NCBI GenBank assembly: GCA_964001155.1
Contig: CAXFCD010000119.1
Coordinates: 1 to 18,808, forward strand
Source: CAXFCD01 sp964001155
Lineage (GTDB): Bacteria; Fidelibacterota; Marinisomatia; Marinisomatales; UBA1611
Direction of reading: 5' to 3'
Length of the DNA: 18,808 bases
Shown here: piece after piece, positions 7,267-15,371 of the stretch
How positions within the stretch are numbered: position 1 is the stretch's first letter
Layout of the letters: every line of letters begins with the position of its first letter
Program-made: the position numbers and the translations under genes
The notes under the pieces: model-generated
Seen by the model: only the letters and a program-made list of their open reading frames with translations
Told to the model about the DNA's origin: nothing
Database searches by the model: none

Positions 7267-8126
7267 AAATATTATTAGCAAAAGATGCAGGATATTGTTT
7301 CGGTGTACGGGATGCGGTCAACCTTGCTTATGACACGGCCGGGGACCATGGCGAAGTCTATATGCTAGGCACCATTGTACATAATGAAAAGGTAGTGGAT
7401 GACTTATCCAAAGCTGGAACACGTGTGGTGGATTCTTTGGACGAGGTCCCAGCCGATAAACCCGTACTGTTTCGTGCCCATGGTACAGCTCCTGAAGTCT
7501 GGAATAAAGCTAAGAATAAAAGTTTGAATATTGTGGACGCAACATGCCCATTGGTGACAGAAATCCATGATGAAATAAAAAAGTTGGAAGCGGAAGGACG
7601 GCGAACCATAATCATTGGAGATCATGGTCATGATGAGGTGGTTGGGATTGCAGCTCAGGTGAAAAGTCCAATTATTTTAGCGAATGCGGAAGAAGCAAAA
7701 GCATTACGAAAAATGAAAAAAGCTGGCGTTGTGAGCCAATCCACGCAAATGATTGAAAATGTTCAAGAGATCATCAATATTCTCATGCAAAAAGTTTTTG
7801 ATTTGCGGTTTGTGAATACCATTTGTTTTCCCACAAGAAGAAACCATGATCAGATTAAGCAATTGGCAGGACATTGCGAGGTGATGATTGTGATTGGTTC
7901 TTTCACCAGTGCGAATTCAAAACGATTAACGCAATTAGCACTGGAGAGAAATAAACAATCTTACCAAGTTACTTGTGTGGATGATTTGGAAGCATCTTGG
8001 TTTGAAAATTGTGAAACGGTGGGTATCTCCGCTGGTGCATCCACTCCCGACGATATTATTGATGGTGTGGTGAAAAAAATAAAAGAAATCGGCCAGGTGG
8101 TCGAGGAGGAAATAATTTATGAGTAA
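7263..8126 (+). CDS. ispH: 4-hydroxy-3-methylbut-2-enyl diphosphate reductase
   Basis: Last enzyme of the MEP pathway: reduces HMBPP to IPP and DMAPP with an iron-sulfur cluster. 287 residues, slightly short of the roughly 310 of E. coli. Cluster ligands Cys12 (AGYCFGV), Cys95 (DATCPLV) and Cys188 (NTICFPTRRN) are all present. Substrate-site residues are also there: His40 (GTIVHNEKV), His73 (FRAHG), His123 and Glu125 (GHDEVVG), Thr161 in SQST, Ser216 and Asn218 (TSANSKRL) and Ser260 (SAGAST). The second Ser of the usual SSN is Ala here, which is not one of the direct ligands. It overlaps nrnA by 4 bases and pdxS by 8, so it is coupled on both sides. Dxs, the first enzyme of the same pathway, is three genes downstream. 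Confidence 0.97.
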   Translation: MKILLAKDAGYCFGVRDAVNLAYDTAGDHGEVYMLGTIVHNEKVVDDLSKAGTRVVDSLDEVPADKPVLFRAHGTAPEVWNKAKNKSLNIVDATCPLVTEIHDEIKKLEAEGRRTIIIGDHGHDEVVGIAAQVKSPIILANAEEAKALRKMKKAGVVSQSTQMIENVQEIINILMQKVFDLRFVNTICFPTRRNHDQIKQLAGHCEVMIVIGSFTSANSKRLTQLALERNKQSYQVTCVDDLEASWFENCETVGISAGASTPDDIIDGVVKKIKEIGQVVEEEIIYE

Positions 8127-9000
8127 GGGTACATTTGAAGTAAAAGTCGGTTTGGCAGAAATGCTGAAAGGTGGCGTCATTATGGATGTTACCACGCCGG
8201 ACCAGGCAAAAATTGCAGAGGATGCTGGTGCCTGTGCCGTCATGGCACTGGAACGAATTCCAGCGGACATTCGGAAAGATGGCGGCATTTCCCGCATGAG
8301 CGATCCGGAAATGATTCGGGGGATTCAGGAGCAAGTTTCAATCCCTGTTATGGCCAAATGCAGAATAGGACATTTTGCTGAAGCGCAAGTATTGGAAACG
8401 TTAGAAATTGACTTTATTGATGAGAGCGAAGTCCTAACGCCGGCAGATGAACATAACCACATTTGGAAACATGATTTTAAAATTCCGTTTGTGTGCGGTT
8501 GTAGAAATTTGGGTGAAGCGTTACGCCGAATTGCTGAAGGGGCCGCCATGATTCGCACCAAAGGTGAAGCCGGTAGTGGGAATATTGTTGAAGCGGTTCG
8601 TCATATGCGCACCGTCATGACCGAAATCAAAAGAATTACAAGATTAGAGCAGGATGAACTTGTTGCAGAAGCAAAGAATTTGGGCGCACCACTTTCTTTG
8701 GTCCAGCAAGTGGCCAAATTAGGGAAACTCCCGGTACCAAATTTTGCTGCCGGTGGTATCGCTACGCCGGCGGATGCGTCTCTCATGATGCAACTCGGGG
8801 CGGAATCAGTTTTCGTTGGTTCCGGTATTTTCAAAAGTGACGATCCTGCTGCAAGAGCGAAAGCTGTGGTGGAAGCGACTACTCATTATAAAGATGCCGG
8901 CCGTGTCGCCGAAGCAAGCTCCGGACTGAAAAAAGCCATGAAAGGTTTGGATATGTCCGAAATACCTGAAGAAGAAAGACTCCAAGAGCGAGGCTGGTAA
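8119..9000 (+). CDS. pdxS: Pyridoxal 5'-phosphate synthase subunit PdxS
   Basis: Synthase subunit of the DXP-independent vitamin B6 pathway: makes PLP from ribose 5-phosphate, glyceraldehyde 3-phosphate and ammonia supplied by PdxT. 293 residues, a (beta/alpha)8 barrel of normal length. Visible landmarks are Asp23 in IMDVTTPDQA, the first catalytic Lys80 in PVMAKCRIGHFAEAQ, the second catalytic Lys148 in IRTKGEAGSGN, and NFAAGGIATPADASLMMQ with GAESVFVGSGIF at the phosphate site. These residues align with Lys81 and Lys149 of the Bacillus enzyme. GAGGAGG at 8103-8109 gives a strong ribosome binding site nine bases before the ATG. It overlaps ispH by 8 bases, and the pdxT frame begins at its stop codon. 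Confidence 0.98.
   Translation: MSKGTFEVKVGLAEMLKGGVIMDVTTPDQAKIAEDAGACAVMALERIPADIRKDGGISRMSDPEMIRGIQEQVSIPVMAKCRIGHFAEAQVLETLEIDFIDESEVLTPADEHNHIWKHDFKIPFVCGCRNLGEALRRIAEGAAMIRTKGEAGSGNIVEAVRHMRTVMTEIKRITRLEQDELVAEAKNLGAPLSLVQQVAKLGKLPVPNFAAGGIATPADASLMMQLGAESVFVGSGIFKSDDPAARAKAVVEATTHYKDAGRVAEASSGLKKAMKGLDMSEIPEEERLQERGW
8990..8993 (+). promoter_or_regulatory. Ribosome binding site candidate for the ATT start of pdxT
   Basis: GAGG lies six bases before the ATT at 9000-9002, inside the last codons of pdxS. No comparable site is at a useful distance from the in-frame TTG at 9021. It therefore favours initiation at the ATT, or at the CTG at 8994 only if spacing is ignored. The match is short, so this is supporting evidence only. 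Confidence 0.4.
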
Positions 9001-9608
9001 TTAAAGTCGGCGTTTTAGAATTGCAGGGCGATTTTGCTTTGCACCATGGCGTATTTCATCAATTGGGAATTGAGTCTGTTCCTGTAAAGGAAGCATTTGA
9101 TTTAGATTTAATTGATGGATTAGTCATTCCCGGAGGGGAATCTACCACCATGTCTCTGTTAATTGATTCATACAATTTGAGAAAACCATTAATTGAATTT
9201 GGAAAAAATCATCCGGTGATGGGCACATGTGCCGGACTCATTTTAATGGCTCGAGAGGTACCGGATGAACGTGTCAATCCTTTGGAATTATTGGATGTTG
9301 TGGTGGATAGAAATGCGTATGGAAGACAAATTGATTCAACAACTGAACAGGTGAAATATTCATTCAATTCAAACAAAGATATTGAATTAGCCACAACGTT
9401 GATTCGAGCACCAAAAATTTCAACACTAGGGAAAGATGTTCAAGTCTTGGGAGAATTGGATGGGTCTCCCGTAGCGGTTCTTTCCGGGCAACATTTGGGG
9501 TTGTCTTTTCATCCTGAACTGGATGGGATTGATATTTTCCACCAAATTCTATTTGATCCATCTAGCGAGCATTATTACAAAAATTTAGATCAAGTTTATG
9601 CAACTTAA
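9000..9608 (+). CDS. pdxT: Pyridoxal 5'-phosphate synthase glutaminase subunit PdxT
   Basis: Class I glutamine amidotransferase that feeds ammonia to PdxS. From the proposed ATT start it has 202 residues (about 190-200 is usual). It begins KVGVLELQGDFALH, the family's first beta strand, then PGGESTT (44-50), the nucleophile Cys77 in GTCAGL, DRNAYGRQ, and the catalytic His171 and Glu173 in FHPEL. These numbers are within one or two of the Bacillus protein (Cys79, His170, Glu172 as I recall). No ATG or GTG is available: TTG 9021 would delete the conserved first strand. ATT 9000 overlaps the pdxS stop as TAATT, like the TAATG couplings elsewhere here, and GAGG lies six bases upstream; CTG 8994 is the alternative. 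The gene overlaps dxs by 11 bases. Confidence 0.94.
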   Translation: MKVGVLELQGDFALHHGVFHQLGIESVPVKEAFDLDLIDGLVIPGGESTTMSLLIDSYNLRKPLIEFGKNHPVMGTCAGLILMAREVPDERVNPLELLDVVVDRNAYGRQIDSTTEQVKYSFNSNKDIELATTLIRAPKISTLGKDVQVLGELDGSPVAVLSGQHLGLSFHPELDGIDIFHQILFDPSSEHYYKNLDQVYAT

Positions 9609-11535
9609 ATATTTACCCAATATTAATTCTCCCGAAGACATTCGGGGATTTTCCAACCAAGAACTTCATGAATTGTGTGATGAGCTTCGGAAGTACACCA
9701 TTGATACCATAACGGAGATTGGCGGTCATTTGGCGCCGACGTTAGGTGTCATTGAACTGACGGTTGCTTTGCATTATGCGTACAACACACCCAAGGATAA
9801 ATTGGTTTGGGATGTGGGCCACCAAGGGTATGCGCACAAATTATTAACAGGCAGATTTAAGGATTTTCCTTCCATTCGAAAGTTTAAAGGATTAAGCGGA
9901 TTTTTAAAACGATCGGAAAGTGACTATGATGTGATCGGTGCAGGACACGCATCCACATCCATTTCTGCTGCACTGGGCATTGCAGAAGCAAGGCATCAAA
10001 CCCAGGATGACTATCGCGTGGCTGCCATAATTGGTGATGGGTCTATGACGGGCGGACTGGCCTTCGAAGGCATCAATAATGCAGGCCATATTGGACGACA
10101 ACTCTTGGTTATTTTAAATGATAATGAAATGTCCATCAGTCCAAATGTAGGCGCAATTTCAACTTATTTCACTCGATTGATTTCCAATCCATTGTATAAC
10201 AGAATCCGAAATGAGATTTGGGATTTAACCGGAAAAATGCCACTGGCAAAAACCACTACGCGAACCTTGATCAAAAAAGTGGAAGAAAGTCTCAAAAGTC
10301 TCATCGTTCCGGGAATTTTGTTCGATGAATTGGGTTTTCGATATTTTGGTCCCATAAATGGACATGATTTTGATGAAGTCCTTCACACATTGGAAAATAT
10401 TAAAGATATCCCAAAACCGGTTTTATTGCATGTCCTCACCAAAAAAGGGAAGGGCATGGTTTCCATGAATATGCAAAATCGTGAATATCATGATGATGCA
10501 GTAAAATATCATGCTGTGAAACCGAATGGTAAAAAAGATGCTCGTCCCTATAAAATAGAACCGGCAGTCACCAAACCATCTGCCCCCATCTTTCAAGATG
10601 TGTTTGGGAAACTCTCTATCGAATTAGCAAAAAACAGAAATGATACAGTTTGCATCACTGCAGCCATGCGAGAGGGTACAGGGTTGGTGCCTTATTCAAA
10701 AGAATTTCCTGACCGATACTACGATGTAGGCATTGCAGAAGGACATGGCGTCACATTTGCTTCAGGATTGGCAGCGGAAGGTATTCGTCCAATTACAGCC
10801 ATATATTCAACGTTTTTACAAAGAGCGTTTGATCATATTATCCACGATTGCGCCATCCAGCATTTACCGGTGATTTTTTGCATGGATCGCTCCGGCATCG
10901 CCGGGGAAGACGGACCGACTCATCACGGCACATTGGATTTGGCTTATATGCGTTGCGTTCAGGAAGTCATTGTTACGGCGCCGAAAAGCGGGAACGAATT
11001 CAGACATTTATTATATACCGCACTTAATGTGAATGATAAACCGTTTTCAATACGGTATCCTAAAGCAAGTTCTGTGGAATTTGATGAAAATGGCCAAGCA
11101 GAACTTCTGCCTATTGGGTCTTGGGATGTAGAACAGCATGGTTCTGATGTTGCGATTTTGGCAGTGGGTCCCATGGTCTATTCAGCTTTGGATGCATCTC
11201 AGCAGTTAACCGAATCAGGCATTACTTGCGAAGTAGTGAATTGCCGGTTTATCAAACCAATGGATGAAGCCTATCTTGCATCAATGAAAAATAAATTTTC
11301 AACCATTATCACCATTGAAGAAGGAACTCTTGTGGGTGGTTTTGGAGACGGTGTAGCAGGGTGGCTTCTGGAGAACGGTTATTCAGGGCAATTCAAAAAA
11401 CTGGGCCTACCCGATTCATTCGTTGAACATGGCACACGAGATGAATTATTGGCCATGCTTGGATTAGATTCGGCTGGTATAGCAACAACTATCCAAGAAT
11501 TAATAGGTCAACAAAAAGAAGTAGTTTCTGTATAA
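9598..11535 (+). CDS. dxs: 1-deoxy-D-xylulose-5-phosphate synthase
   Basis: First enzyme of the MEP pathway: condenses pyruvate and glyceraldehyde 3-phosphate into DXP using thiamine diphosphate and Mg2+. 645 residues, normal for the family. Visible are GGHLAPTLGVIELT (42-55; catalytic-site His44), WDVGHQGYAHKLLTGR (71-86), the ThDP/metal motif GDGSMTGG (146-153) with LNDNEMSIS (173-181), the Glu in GIAEGHGVTFASGLA in the pyrimidine domain, DRSGIAGEDGPTHHGTLDL, and a transketolase C-terminal domain with EEGTLVGGFGDGV. ATG 9598 lies inside the end of pdxT, an 11-base overlap, and no strong ribosome binding site is seen. Its product is not used for B6 here if PdxST is the only route, so it should serve isoprenoids and perhaps thiamine. 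Confidence 0.97.
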   Translation: MQLKYLPNINSPEDIRGFSNQELHELCDELRKYTIDTITEIGGHLAPTLGVIELTVALHYAYNTPKDKLVWDVGHQGYAHKLLTGRFKDFPSIRKFKGLSGFLKRSESDYDVIGAGHASTSISAALGIAEARHQTQDDYRVAAIIGDGSMTGGLAFEGINNAGHIGRQLLVILNDNEMSISPNVGAISTYFTRLISNPLYNRIRNEIWDLTGKMPLAKTTTRTLIKKVEESLKSLIVPGILFDELGFRYFGPINGHDFDEVLHTLENIKDIPKPVLLHVLTKKGKGMVSMNMQNREYHDDAVKYHAVKPNGKKDARPYKIEPAVTKPSAPIFQDVFGKLSIELAKNRNDTVCITAAMREGTGLVPYSKEFPDRYYDVGIAEGHGVTFASGLAAEGIRPITAIYSTFLQRAFDHIIHDCAIQHLPVIFCMDRSGIAGEDGPTHHGTLDLAYMRCVQEVIVTAPKSGNEFRHLLYTALNVNDKPFSIRYPKASSVEFDENGQAELLPIGSWDVEQHGSDVAILAVGPMVYSALDASQQLTESGITCEVVNCRFIKPMDEAYLASMKNKFSTIITIEEGTLVGGFGDGVAGWLLENGYSGQFKKLGLPDSFVEHGTRDELLAMLGLDSAGIATTIQELIGQQKEVVSV

Positions 11536-11538
11536 TAG

Positions 11539-13260
11539 TTGAATTCCCTCTTTCTCGCCATTGCCGGGCTTATTCTTTTTGGATTTGGGTACCGGTTTTA
11601 CGCTTCTTTTATTGCCACTAAAATTTACGCCATCCATGATTTTTCCGGAAAAGTCCCATCCCGGGAATTTGAAGATGGTGTTGATTACGTTCCTACCAAA
11701 AAAGAAATTCTTTTCGGCCATCATTTTACGTCCATAGCTGGTGCAGCCCCAATAATTGGACCTTGCATAGCAGCTTTTTGGGGATGGCTCCCTGCGTTTC
11801 TTTGGATTGTACTTGGGACGATTTTCATGGGTGCAGTTCATGATTTTGGTGCATTGGTGGTTTCTGTCAGGGAGAGGGGTAAAACTATCGCTGAGATTAC
11901 CGGAACCATCATCAACCAACGGGTCCGGACTATGTTTCTCATATTTGTTATGATGTTGAGTTGGTTGGTGCTTGCAGTATTTGCCATGGCTATTGCAGGT
12001 CTTTTTGTCAGTGTTCCCACGGCAGTTCTGCCGGTAAATATTGAGATCATTATTGCCATAATTGTTGGCGTTTTACTTTATAGAAAGAAAATGGATGCGT
12101 TGATTCCGTCCATTATTGCACTGATACTGCTTTATATATTTGTTTATATCGGTTCATATACACCAGTCTCATTTGAAACTCTTGGGTTGGACAAATCGGA
12201 CCAATCTACGCTGTGGATTATTTTACTGTTCATCTATTCCGGAATCGCAAGTTTGCTACCTGTATGGCTACTGCTTCAACCGAGAGATTTTATTAATAGC
12301 CACCAACTGATTATGGGATTAGCCCTCATTTTCATTGGAATTGCTATTACTCAGCCATCCGTAGAAGCGCCAATGATTCGTACCAGTGGTGAAGATGTTC
12401 CTAATTTATTTCCATTACTTTTTGTGACAATTGCCTGTGGCGCCATCAGTGGATTCCATGGATTGGTTGCATCTGGAACGACCTCGAAACAAGTATCCAA
12501 TATTAAGCACACAAAACTCATTGGCTATGGTGCCATGTTGGGAGAAGGAACCTTGGCTTTGGCTTCCACTATTGCAGCAGTGGCAGGCATTTCTTTGGTA
12601 GCCAATTGCAGTTTACCGTCTATCGGTCCTGTAGATGATTTGAATTGGCATATTTACTATGATTCTTGGGCCAATGCTGCCACCAATAAAGCCACGGCAT
12701 TTGTGTTAGGTGGCGGGGCCTTAATTGAATCCCTGGGAATTCCGGGAACGTTGGCAAAAACGATTATGGCTGTGTTGGTTATTTCTTTTGCTGCCACAAC
12801 ATTGGATACGGCCACACGAATCCAACGATTTATTTTATCAGAACTTGGCACAGCAGTAAAACTCTCCATTCTAAAAAACCGTTATGTGGCGACCGTTGCA
12901 GCCATTGTCCCTGCATTGATGCTCACCCTTTGGCAGGTAACTGATCCTGTTACAGGAAAAGCAACTCAAGCCGGTTGGGTCCTTTGGCCCATCTTCGGAG
13001 CTACAAACCAGATGCTGGCAGCCCTTACGTTGATGATGCTTTCGATCTATTTTTGGAAGAAAGGAAAATCTGTTTTACCTTTAATGATTCCATTCTTTTT
13101 TGTCACAATTACGACCTTGGCATCCTTGGTAATAAAAGCACAATCTTTCGTCGAGAACAATCGCTTTTTATTGGTGATTGATGGTATATTAGCCGCCCTT
13201 ATTTTATGGATGTTATATGAAGGTTGGCGTGTTTTTCGAGCCGGCCGAGCATATGAGTAA
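11539..13260 (+). CDS. cstA: CstA/BtsT-family transporter (carbon starvation protein A)
   Basis: Membrane transporter of the CstA family, whose studied E. coli members take up pyruvate or peptides. 573 residues with many membrane segments, shorter than the roughly 700 of E. coli CstA and BtsT, as in many non-enteric members. Family blocks: YRFYASFIATKIY near the N-terminus, GHHFTSIAGAAPIIGPCIAA, GAVHDFGALVVSVRERGKTI, SGFHGLVASGTTSKQ, GYGAMLGEGTLALAS, and WPIFGATNQMLAALTLMM near the C-terminus. The start is a TTG three bases after the dxs stop; it gives the usual family opening, and the next in-frame Met would cut into the conserved core. The substrate cannot be read from sequence; pyruvate would suit the neighbouring dxs, but that is inference. 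Confidence 0.88.
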   Translation: MNSLFLAIAGLILFGFGYRFYASFIATKIYAIHDFSGKVPSREFEDGVDYVPTKKEILFGHHFTSIAGAAPIIGPCIAAFWGWLPAFLWIVLGTIFMGAVHDFGALVVSVRERGKTIAEITGTIINQRVRTMFLIFVMMLSWLVLAVFAMAIAGLFVSVPTAVLPVNIEIIIAIIVGVLLYRKKMDALIPSIIALILLYIFVYIGSYTPVSFETLGLDKSDQSTLWIILLFIYSGIASLLPVWLLLQPRDFINSHQLIMGLALIFIGIAITQPSVEAPMIRTSGEDVPNLFPLLFVTIACGAISGFHGLVASGTTSKQVSNIKHTKLIGYGAMLGEGTLALASTIAAVAGISLVANCSLPSIGPVDDLNWHIYYDSWANAATNKATAFVLGGGALIESLGIPGTLAKTIMAVLVISFAATTLDTATRIQRFILSELGTAVKLSILKNRYVATVAAIVPALMLTLWQVTDPVTGKATQAGWVLWPIFGATNQMLAALTLMMLSIYFWKKGKSVLPLMIPFFFVTITTLASLVIKAQSFVENNRFLLVIDGILAALILWMLYEGWRVFRAGRAYE

Positions 13261-13269
13261 AACCTATTT

Positions 13270-14928
13270 ATGAATGATCAATTAAATTTATTTGAACAGG
13301 GATTAAGCCAGTGGGAAAAAGAAGCAGAATCTGCCCGTTCTCGAGAGGCTGATTTTGATACCCTGTCTGGCGAAAAACTGGATCTGTGCTATTTCCCCGA
13401 ATCTCCCAATGGCGATTATATGGAACAATTGGGTTTTCCCGGACAATTCCCTTACACCCGAGGGGTTCATCCAAACTTATACCGCGGAAAACTTTGGACC
13501 ATGCGTCAGTTTGCCGGGTTTGGTAAACCGGAAGAAACAAATCACCGTTTTAAAAAATTATTAGAAAAAGGTCAAACGGGACTTTCCGTAGCCTACGATA
13601 TGCCAACCTTGATGGGCTATGATCCGGACCATCCATATTCTCAGGGAGAAGTGGGGAAATGTGGCGTCAGTGTGTCATCCTTGGCAGATATGGAAACGCT
13701 TTTTGATGGCATCAATCTCGGTGAGATTTCTGTCTCCCAGACCATTAATGGTCCTGCAATTGTCCTCTTGGCATTTTATATCGCCGTTGCTGAAAAACAA
13801 GGTGTTCCTTTGGATCAACTTCGTGGCACACTCCAAAACGATATCTTGAAAGAATTCATCGCTCAAAAGGAATGGATCTTTCCGCCGAAACCATCCATGC
13901 GCGTCATTACGGACATGCTGGCATATTGCACGGAACATATGCCCAGATTTAACACAATTTCCGTCAGTGGATATCACATTCGAGAAGCGGGATCTACTGC
14001 AGCACAAGAATTGGCATTTACTTTAGCAGATGGGTTTACCTATGTGGAACATGGTATTGAAGCCGGTTTGGATGTGGATGATTTTGCACCACGACTTTCA
14101 TTCTTTTTCAATTCTCATTTAGATTTTTTCGAAGAGATTGCCAAGTTTCGCGCAGCACGGCGAATTTGGGCTAAACGGATGAAAAACAAATATGGGGCAA
14201 AAAGTGAACGATCCTGGAAGTTACGTTTCCACACCCAAACTGCAGGATGCAGTCTCACAGCACAACAACCGGAAATCAATATTGCACGCACCGGATTTCA
14301 AGCATTGGCTGGTGTATTAGGTGGAACTCAAAGTTTGCATACCAATTCCATGGATGAAACATTAGCCCTCCCAACGGAAAAAGCAGCAGAAATTGCTTTA
14401 CGAACTCAACAATTGATTGCTTTTGAAACAGGTGTAGCCAATGTGGTGGATCCTTTAGGCGGTTCTTGGTTTGTGGAAGATTTAACGGACCAAATTGAAG
14501 CACAAGCAGAAGAATATTTTCAGGAAATCGAAAACTTAGGCGGTGTGATACCGGCTATTGAGCAAGGATATTTTCAACGGGAGATAGCAAGAGCTGCATC
14601 TGATTATCAAATTAAAGTGGACGAAAATCGCCGAATTGTTGTTGGTGTGAATCAATTTGTGAAAGAAGATGAAGAGTTGGATATTCCCATTCTTGAAATT
14701 GGTGGAGAAGCAGGGCAAGGTCAGCGCAGAAAATTGGCAGAATTGAAAAATTCAAGAGATGAATCGAAAGCCCAAGCTGCTCTTTTTGCCATTGGGGAAG
14801 CCTGCAAAAACGGAGATAACCTCATGCAACCCATTATTGAAGCAGCCAAAGCGTATGTGACCATGGGCGAAATTGTTGTGGCCATGAAAGCAGAATTTGG
14901 CGAATGGCAGGAAGCGGCTGTTTTTTAA
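13270..14928 (+). CDS. AdoCbl-dependent acyl-CoA mutase large subunit, isobutyryl-CoA mutase-like
   Basis: Rearranges an acyl-CoA carbon skeleton by a radical mechanism with adenosylcobalamin. 552 residues form the substrate-binding barrel domain; the C-terminal B12-binding domain (DxHxxG) is absent, so a separate small subunit must exist outside this window. Family motifs: TRGVHPNLYRGKLWTMRQ (63-80), GLSVAYDMPTLMGYD, LQNDILKEF, SISGYHIREAG-type SVSGYHIREAG (231-241, His236), RFHTQTAG, GGTQSLHTNSMDETLALPT. Specificity positions: Phe81 stands where methylmalonyl-CoA mutase has Tyr89, and Gln199 where it has Arg207. Phe plus Gln is the isobutyryl-CoA mutase pair. Automatic annotation would probably call it methylmalonyl-CoA mutase; the residues argue against that. 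It sits 9 bases after cstA, without a visible ribosome binding site. The cobalamin adenosyltransferase at 5697 is in the same array. Confidence 0.9.
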   Translation: MNDQLNLFEQGLSQWEKEAESARSREADFDTLSGEKLDLCYFPESPNGDYMEQLGFPGQFPYTRGVHPNLYRGKLWTMRQFAGFGKPEETNHRFKKLLEKGQTGLSVAYDMPTLMGYDPDHPYSQGEVGKCGVSVSSLADMETLFDGINLGEISVSQTINGPAIVLLAFYIAVAEKQGVPLDQLRGTLQNDILKEFIAQKEWIFPPKPSMRVITDMLAYCTEHMPRFNTISVSGYHIREAGSTAAQELAFTLADGFTYVEHGIEAGLDVDDFAPRLSFFFNSHLDFFEEIAKFRAARRIWAKRMKNKYGAKSERSWKLRFHTQTAGCSLTAQQPEINIARTGFQALAGVLGGTQSLHTNSMDETLALPTEKAAEIALRTQQLIAFETGVANVVDPLGGSWFVEDLTDQIEAQAEEYFQEIENLGGVIPAIEQGYFQREIARAASDYQIKVDENRRIVVGVNQFVKEDEELDIPILEIGGEAGQGQRRKLAELKNSRDESKAQAALFAIGEACKNGDNLMQPIIEAAKAYVTMGEIVVAMKAEFGEWQEAAVF

Positions 14929-14942
14929 AAAGAACTATAAAA

Positions 14943-15371
14943 ATGAATCAGAAAAAAGTTACAATTACCGTTATTTCATTGACATTTTTAGCCTTTGCCT
15001 GGATTGGTTGGGTGACTCTCAATCCAGATCAGGAAAATCCCGGCATGGTGCGATTCTTATCGCTGACAGATATTCATACCGTTGATCAATCCGAGAGAAT
15101 TCGCCTTGGTGGACTTGTTTCTCCGGGAACCATTCAAATTTCTCAACAAAACCAGTTGGAATGCGATTTTCATCTGAAGCAAGGTGAGCATACCGTCGCA
15201 GTTCATTTTACAGGGACGAGGCCGGATCTGTTTAAGGATCAAGCAGAAGTGATTGTGGAAGGGACCTTCGCCAATGGCGTGTTCACAGCAGACCAACTTC
15301 AAACCAAATGCGCCTCACGTTACGAAGGCGATTTACGGGACGAATCCTCCTATAACGTAGAATCCATATGA
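14943..15371 (+). CDS. ccmE: Cytochrome c maturation heme chaperone CcmE, CxxxY variant
   Basis: Membrane-anchored heme chaperone that takes heme from CcmC, released by CcmAB, and passes it to CcmF. 142 residues: short basic N-terminus MNQKK, one membrane helix (about 6-24), then a periplasmic OB-fold domain with RIRLGGLVSPGTI (52-64) and VEGTFANGVFTADQL (105-119). The heme-binding site reads TKCASRYEG, that is Cys123 and Tyr127 in the CxxxY form, in place of the HxxxY of E. coli. ATG 14943 is preferred because the open frame upstream lies in the mutase gene and would put 13 extra residues before the basic start. The gap after the mutase is 14 bases. The TGA stop overlaps the ccmF ATG (ATGA). 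Confidence 0.92.
   Translation: MNQKKVTITVISLTFLAFAWIGWVTLNPDQENPGMVRFLSLTDIHTVDQSERIRLGGLVSPGTIQISQQNQLECDFHLKQGEHTVAVHFTGTRPDLFKDQAEVIVEGTFANGVFTADQLQTKCASRYEGDLRDESSYNVESI

Noticed and set aside
9021..9023. TTG as the pdxT start
   Set aside because: It would remove KVGVLE, the first strand of the amidotransferase fold, and has no ribosome binding site at a suitable distance.
13270..14928. Calling the mutase a plain methylmalonyl-CoA mutase
   Set aside because: The Tyr and Arg that bind the methylmalonyl carboxylate are Phe and Gln here, so only the family name is safe and isobutyryl-CoA mutase is the better guess.
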